From positions 1 through 26,923 of IMG/VR virus record IMGVR_UViG_3300046009_004047: 26,923 nucleotides of DNA; one strand, 5' to 3'. The notes beneath the pieces were generated by a model. It searched no databases, was not told where the DNA came from, and saw nothing but the letters and a program-made list of their open reading frames with translations. Below are positions 22,493 through 26,923 of this stretch, piece after piece. The translations under genes and the position numbers were made by a program. The stretch's first letter is position 1; each line of letters begins with the position of its first letter. This DNA is from a virus.

Positions 22493-22948
22493 ATGGTAAC
22501 TTTTCAAGTTGAGTCATTTAAAGAAACTTTACCTGAATTTGAATACTTGCTACCTATTCATTATGAAGAATTAGCATTAAATAAAGACAAAGTACCTTTA
22601 ATGCCACAATGGACTATCTATTTTGGTCGTGAAGATGCAGGTGAACTGATATTTGTAACTGCACGATCAAACGGAATTATTATAGGTTATTTTATAGGTT
22701 TCGTTGCACCTGGATTACATTATAAAACTTGTTTAACTTGTCAGTTGGATATTTTTTATATTCATAAGGATTTTAGACAGGGGCGAATGGGCATTAAGTT
22801 ATTCAAGTTTGTTGAAACTGAATTAAGACGTAGGGGTGTCATGCGTTGGTTTGTGGGCAGTAAGTTGCATGCTGATGCAAGTTCATTGTTTAAGTACCTG
22901 AAGTTTGAACCTGTTGAAGTTTATTATACTAAGTGGATAGGTGATTGA
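22493..22948 (+). CDS. GNAT-family N-acetyltransferase (151 aa)
   Basis: Starts two bases after the hydroxylase stop. It has the GNAT fold order: a central strand GIIIGYFIGFVAP, then LDIFYIHKDFRQGRMGIKLFKFVETELRRRG. The acetyl-CoA loop is RQGRMG (95-100), and the C-terminal half has SSLFKYLKFEPVEVYYTKW. It transfers an acetyl group from acetyl-CoA to an amine; target unknown. Similar GNAT genes occur in the structural modules of other podoviruses. Together with the hydroxylase it suggests a two-enzyme protein-modification cassette. Confidence 0.85.
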   Translation: MVTFQVESFKETLPEFEYLLPIHYEELALNKDKVPLMPQWTIYFGREDAGELIFVTARSNGIIIGYFIGFVAPGLHYKTCLTCQLDIFYIHKDFRQGRMGIKLFKFVETELRRRGVMRWFVGSKLHADASSLFKYLKFEPVEVYYTKWIGD

Positions 22949-22949
22949 T

Positions 22950-23639
22950 ATGGTAGCAGCAGCAATAGGCGTATCAGCAGCAGCAGGTATAGCTTCAGGG
23001 GCAATGCAAGCAGGAGCTGCGGGCGATGCTGCCGACGCACAAGCACAACAATCTGAAGCTGCCATAGCTGAACAGCGTAGACAGTTTGAAGAAATGAAAA
23101 AGCTGTTAAAGCCTTATGTGGATATTGGCCCAAAGGCTTTAACAGACCAAACAAATTTAATTGGGATGAATGGCAATGAAGCTCAACAAGAGGCTATCGA
23201 TCAGTTGAAAAAAGGATCGATGTTTAACGAGTTGAACTTACAAGGTCAAAATGCAATTCTGCAAAATGCGTCAGCTACAGGTGGTTTGCGTGGGGGTAAT
23301 ACTCAAGCAGCATTAGCTCAATTTAGCCCTGCATTACTTCAGGCATTAATCGAAAGTCAATATAGCAAACTAAGCGGTTTGACTACATTAGGTCAAAATT
23401 CAGCAGCTTTTCAAGGTACAGCCGGCATGAATATGGCCGCTAACATAGGTCAATCTTATGAAAATATTGGTGCTGCTCAAGCAGGTGGTATTTTAGGCCA
23501 AGCTAAAGGTTGGGGTAGTGCTTTAAATAGTGTGTCTGGTGCTATAAATACAGGTATAGGTGCTGGTATATTTGGTGGTGGAAGTAGCGGTTTACATGGC
23601 GACATTAATGATTTAGTTGGAAATTCGGGGTTATTCTAA
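22950..23639 (+). CDS. DNA transfer/ejection protein, P22 gp7-like (229 aa)
   Basis: A GTG at 22941 is in frame, but ATG 22950 has AGGTGA five bases upstream and is chosen, giving 229 residues, close to P22 gp7. The N-terminus is alanine/glycine-rich and hydrophobic (VAAAIGVSAAAGIASGAM). A helical region follows (EQRRQFEEMKKLLKPYVDIGPKAL), then LQNASATGGLRGGNTQAALAQ and a glycine-rich end with a possible membrane-active stretch. Such proteins leave the capsid with the DNA and help it cross the cell envelope. Order before gp20/gp16-like genes supports the call. Confidence 0.8.
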   Translation: MVAAAIGVSAAAGIASGAMQAGAAGDAADAQAQQSEAAIAEQRRQFEEMKKLLKPYVDIGPKALTDQTNLIGMNGNEAQQEAIDQLKKGSMFNELNLQGQNAILQNASATGGLRGGNTQAALAQFSPALLQALIESQYSKLSGLTTLGQNSAAFQGTAGMNMAANIGQSYENIGAAQAGGILGQAKGWGSALNSVSGAINTGIGAGIFGGGSSGLHGDINDLVGNSGLF

Positions 23640-24946
23640 TGGAACCATATAATTATGATGCTGGTATTGCAGATGGATATAAATCCGCTATGGATGGTTA
23701 CACATTGGGCTTACAATTAAAAGACTATGAAGAAGCCAAAGCTGCTAAACAATATGAAGCTCAGTTAAAAGCAGAACAACAACAAGCTTTAAATCAAGAT
23801 TTAAGTATGGTTGCTAATAACCCTACACCAGATTCAATAGCTAAACTATCCATCAAGTACCCACAATTAGCGGAGCATTTTAAACATAGTTATGCAATGA
23901 TGGATTCTGCTAAAAAAGATGCTCAGATTAAAACCAGTGTGCCTATTTATGCAGCTATTCAGAATGGTGAATATGGTGTTGCTTTAGATAAGCTGGAAGA
24001 ACAAGCTATTGCTTATGAAAATGTGGGCGATAAAGAACAAGCTGAATCAACTAGAGCTATAGCTAAATCAATTGAAGCTCACCCTGAAGGGGCTAAGATG
24101 ACTCTAGGGATTTATTTGTCGGGATTAATGGGTGCTGATAAATTTTCAAGTGCGTTTCAAACAATCCAAGCTACACAAGAAAGTGCTGATAAATCTAAAC
24201 CAGAATTGGATCGAGTGCAAGCTGAAGCTGAAATTAAAAACATTGAAGCTGAAAACTTGCCCACGGAAAAAGCTTTAGCTATGGAAAAGCAAACTCAAGA
24301 TATTGAAACGAGTAAGCTTGACCGAAAAATGAAAGTATTGGATGCTCAAATTAAAAAATCTAACAATGAAACTGAAATTGCGAAATTAGAGTTAGAGCGA
24401 GAAAAAACATTAACTACTTTGAACCAGAAAAAAGCAGAATCAACTCAATTAGCTCAAACTGCTATGGAAACTACAAATCAAGGTTTGGAGTTAATTAACG
24501 GATTACTGAAAGATAAAGATTCATTAAAAGCTGTTTTTGGTGCTAGTGCTTGGAAGGGGATGATACCTGGAACTGAGAACAGAACAGTTGCAGGTAAGAT
24601 TGACCAATTATCAAATATACTTGCTATGAGTAATATTGATAAACTTCCTGGTGCTATGTCTGATAAAGATATTGTATTCTTAAAATCAATTAACGCTAAT
24701 TTAGATGTATGGCAAGACGAGGAAAAAGGTATTGCTGAAATTGAACGCATTAAAAAAGCTTTAGAACGAGTTCAAAGCAAATATATCAATTCAGGTAAAT
24801 TACCGGAAGAAGGGGGTGCGTTTCTAATGCAGCATCCAAAATTAGGTAACGTTGATGAAGGTGCTATAAATAAAATTTTAAAATCATATCCTAATCAAAC
24901 TAGGGAAGATGTTTTAGAATGGCTTAAATTTACAGGTGGTCAATAA
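23639..24946 (+). CDS. Internal virion/ejection protein, P22 gp20-position (435 aa)
   Basis: TAATG overlap upstream and downstream. The first 90 residues are helical and charged (YNYDAGIADGYKSAMDGYTLGLQLKDYEEAKAAK split by turns). Residues of about 190-285 form a long coiled coil. The C-terminal third has mixed helices (MSDKDIVFLKSINANLDVW). No catalytic motif seen. Size and order match gp20 of P22, which is ejected with DNA. The function is given by position rather than by a diagnostic sequence. Confidence 0.75.
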   Translation: MEPYNYDAGIADGYKSAMDGYTLGLQLKDYEEAKAAKQYEAQLKAEQQQALNQDLSMVANNPTPDSIAKLSIKYPQLAEHFKHSYAMMDSAKKDAQIKTSVPIYAAIQNGEYGVALDKLEEQAIAYENVGDKEQAESTRAIAKSIEAHPEGAKMTLGIYLSGLMGADKFSSAFQTIQATQESADKSKPELDRVQAEAEIKNIEAENLPTEKALAMEKQTQDIETSKLDRKMKVLDAQIKKSNNETEIAKLELEREKTLTTLNQKKAESTQLAQTAMETTNQGLELINGLLKDKDSLKAVFGASAWKGMIPGTENRTVAGKIDQLSNILAMSNIDKLPGAMSDKDIVFLKSINANLDVWQDEEKGIAEIERIKKALERVQSKYINSGKLPEEGGAFLMQHPKLGNVDEGAINKILKSYPNQTREDVLEWLKFTGGQ

Positions 24947-26923
24947 TGGCTAAACCTAACAGCTACAAAGACCCGTATTGGTCAAACTTGTCAAAACAAA
25001 CTGAAAAGAAGTTAGAACTTCCTGAAGGTTTATTGTCAAGTATTGTTGTTTATGGTGAAAGATCAAATGCGGATCAAGTTTCTGAAGCAGGGGCTAAAAC
25101 TCCATTTCAAATCATCCCACAAACAAGAAAAGCTATTATTGATAAATACGGCATTGACCCATATTTAAGCGATGAAAATGCGGCTGAAGCTGCAGGTTTA
25201 TTACTTAAAGAAAGTTTGAAGCGTAACGGTGGTGACATAAAACAAGCTGTTGGTGAGTATCATGGTGGAACCAATAGAAAGAATTGGGGGCCAAGAACAG
25301 TAGCCTATCAAGCTAGGGTTAGTGATGGTTTAGAAGCAGCTAAAATAGATAATATTTCAGCAGAATTTGGTCAATGGTTGGATGAAAAGAAAAAGCAACC
25401 TGAAGTACAGACTGAAACAAATGTTGAACCAAAACCAGTAGATCAAGCAATTTTAGAGTTTGGCGAATGGCTGAAAAATAAACCAAAAGAACAACCGACT
25501 GAAGAACCTTCACTGTGGGCAAAAGCTAAAGATGTTGTTACAGGTGAGTTGCGGCAAACACCAGAAACACAATCGTTACCTGAATGGGTAACTATGCCAG
25601 AACTAAATGACATTGCTTCAATTGCTGGTTGGAAAACAGCAATTGGCACTTTGATGAGTTCCCCTGAAGAAACCGCACAAATCATCAAAGCTAATAGCCC
25701 AAACTCACAAGTTCGACAAGATGAAAAAGGCAACTTTATTATCAAGTCAGGCAAAGACGGTAAAGATTATGTAATACCCCCTGGACTATCTACCGGCGAC
25801 ATTCCGAGGATATTGGCTGGAATTGCCGCGTTCACTCCTGCGGGTAGAATGACGACAACAGGGGTAGAAGGCATTGCCGGTGGTGTGTTGGGTTCTGGTT
25901 TAACTCAAGGTGCTGTCGAGGCGTCACAAGCAGCTACGGGCGGGGAATTTAGCCCTGAAGCAGTTTCAGGTGCAGCTTTAGTTGGTGGTGCTATACCGGC
26001 AGCAATTCAAGCCACGCCTGCAATTGTTCAGGGTGTTAAATCAGTAGCTCAACCAGCACAACAGGCTTTAAATAAAATTGTGGGCAAAGTGCCTCAAGAA
26101 GTTGCCGGTGAAGCAGGATCAGTTGGATCAGCAGCAGTACCCCAAGTTGTACAACAAAAAGCTTTAGGTGAGAGTTTACCTGTACCCATAACTAATCAAA
26201 CTAAAGGCCAATTGACTAATGATTTAGATCAACAAGCTTTTGAAAAAGCAGCAGCTAAACAAACTTATGGTAGAGATTTATTAGATACATTTGAAGAACA
26301 TAATTCAATTATAGCTAAAAACTTTGATACTATGATTGAAAGTAAAGGTGTTGACGTCGAATCATCATTAAGACAAACTGGTTTAAAAGTTGACGATGCT
26401 TTGAAAAAAGAAATAGCAAAAGCAAAAACGCAAATAAACCATGAATACAAAGTTGCCGAAAAATCAGTAGAAGGTCAACAACCTGTTAAAACAGATAGTC
26501 TTGTAAATCTATTAAATGAATTGAAATCATCCGAAGGTAATAGTGGTGTAATTAAATCAGCTAAAGATGAATTAATTCGTTTAGGTGGTGCAACTAAAGT
26601 TGAAGGTGAATTAGTTCCATCGACTTTAACTATACCTGATTTGTATAAAATTAGAACTTTGATAAATCAAAATACAAAGTTTGAAGGGCCAGATTTAAAC
26701 TTTGCACCAATTTTGAAAAAAGAAATTGATAAAATAATGAGTGAAAACGGTGGGGAGCTTTATAAGAAAGCTAATACCACTTATGCAAAATATGCAGCTA
26801 AATTTAAAAGTAGAGCTGTTATAAATAATTTAGTTAAATATAAACCTGGAACTAAAGATAGAAAAGTTGCCTTTGAAGATGTATTTAGACATTCTATTTT
26901 AAATGGTTCTAGGGATGACGTTG
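24946..26923 (+). CDS. Ejection protein with N-terminal lytic transglycosylase domain (gp16-position, 3' end outside window)
   Basis: ATG 24946 is coupled to the preceding TAA (TAATG). The frame stays open for 659 codons to the window edge. Residues 25-125 form an SLT-type lysozyme-like domain: IVVYGERSN with likely catalytic E38, EAGAKTPFQIIPQTRKAI, and AVGEYHGG near 101-108. After a proline/glutamate linker comes an alanine/glycine-rich membrane-active segment (about 285-365) and then long helices. It probably cuts peptidoglycan locally while the ejection proteins form a channel for DNA. Domain call strong; the gp16 equivalence is by order. Confidence 0.85.
   Translation, partial: MAKPNSYKDPYWSNLSKQTEKKLELPEGLLSSIVVYGERSNADQVSEAGAKTPFQIIPQTRKAIIDKYGIDPYLSDENAAEAAGLLLKESLKRNGGDIKQAVGEYHGGTNRKNWGPRTVAYQARVSDGLEAAKIDNISAEFGQWLDEKKKQPEVQTETNVEPKPVDQAILEFGEWLKNKPKEQPTEEPSLWAKAKDVVTGELRQTPETQSLPEWVTMPELNDIASIAGWKTAIGTLMSSPEETAQIIKANSPNSQVRQDEKGNFIIKSGKDGKDYVIPPGLSTGDIPRILAGIAAFTPAGRMTTTGVEGIAGGVLGSGLTQGAVEASQAATGGEFSPEAVSGAALVGGAIPAAIQATPAIVQGVKSVAQPAQQALNKIVGKVPQEVAGEAGSVGSAAVPQVVQQKALGESLPVPITNQTKGQLTNDLDQQAFEKAAAKQTYGRDLLDTFEEHNSIIAKNFDTMIESKGVDVESSLRQTGLKVDDALKKEIAKAKTQINHEYKVAEKSVEGQQPVKTDSLVNLLNELKSSEGNSGVIKSAKDELIRLGGATKVEGELVPSTLTIPDLYKIRTLINQNTKFEGPDLNFAPILKKEIDKIMSENGGELYKKANTTYAKYAAKFKSRAVINNLVKYKPGTKDRKVAFEDVFRHSILNGSRDDV

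Larger units (their letters stand above)
809..26086. repeat. Dispersed 8-mer TGTGGGCA (24 copies) in the window
   Basis: Plus-strand copies start at 1097, 2350, 3095, 3596, 5137, 5644, 5702, 6580, 7220, 10997, 14246, 16998, 20086, 21717, 22852, 25514 and 26079. Minus-strand copies (read TGCCCACA) start at 809, 2593, 3638, 4487, 11881, 15036 and 20712. Most are preceded by A/T pairs, giving WWTGTGGGCA. A further 10 copies read TGTGGGTA. With roughly 36% GC, base composition predicts well under one TGTGGGCA. Copies occur in genes, between genes, and in all three codon phases. Few or none lie in 7.3-10.9, 11.9-14.2 and 17.1-20.0 kb. Confidence 0.9.

Noticed and set aside
22883-23154. Minus-strand Ala/Leu-rich frames opposite the gp7-like gene
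   Set aside because: Shadows produced by the alanine/glutamine-rich coding strand.

Overview
The window is a 26.9 kb piece of a tailed bacteriophage, or of an integrated copy of one. It is AT-rich and tightly packed with genes. The virion genes follow the order of phage P22: small terminase, large terminase, portal, scaffold, coat, gp4-type tail accessory factor, gp10-type DNA-stabilisation protein, then gp7-, gp20- and gp16-like injection proteins. This points to a short-tailed podovirus of a Gram-negative host. Nothing in the sequence fixes the host genus, and no integrase, repressor, tRNA, CRISPR array or insertion sequence is visible.

Layout. (1) 1-1497, plus strand: 3' part of a DUF3987 replication-type ATPase, ending at a bidirectional terminator. 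(2) 1531-4373, minus strand: eight small early-type genes, nearly all of unknown function, read from a TTGACA-type promoter near 4420. A 15-bp imperfect hairpin lies between two of them at 3083-3148. (3) 4434-5116: very AT-rich divergent control region with four copies of a TAAGTNATTGATTYT repeat and a 15-bp perfect inverted repeat. It is a candidate operator or origin region. (4) 5117-7403, plus strand: small genes including a VRR-NUC nuclease and two proteins that share a small repeated domain. (5) 7421-7686: non-coding, predicted to fold into two consecutive pseudoknots followed by an intrinsic terminator. This is a strong candidate for an undescribed structured RNA. (6) 7740-14228: packaging and head genes. 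(7) 14299-19835: tail accessory and host-range cargo between the gp4 and gp10 equivalents. It includes a beta-propeller tail protein, a short protein sharing its N-terminal anchor, an SGNH esterase-like tail protein with different base composition, a holin-like protein and several small proteins. (8) 19835-26923 (open at the window end): gp10-like protein, a coiled-coil protein in the gp26 position, a beta-hydroxylase, a GNAT acetyltransferase, and three ejection proteins, the last with an N-terminal lytic transglycosylase domain.

Two things stand out beyond the genes. The non-palindromic 8-mer TGTGGGCA occurs 24 times, with 10 more copies of TGTGGGTA. It lies on both strands, inside and between genes, and in all three codon phases. 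Base composition alone predicts well under one copy of TGTGGGCA, so it is probably a selected DNA- or RNA-level signal. The second is the pseudoknotted RNA just upstream of the packaging genes. In the late region many neighbouring genes are joined by a TAATG stop/start overlap, which suggests translational coupling along a long late transcript.
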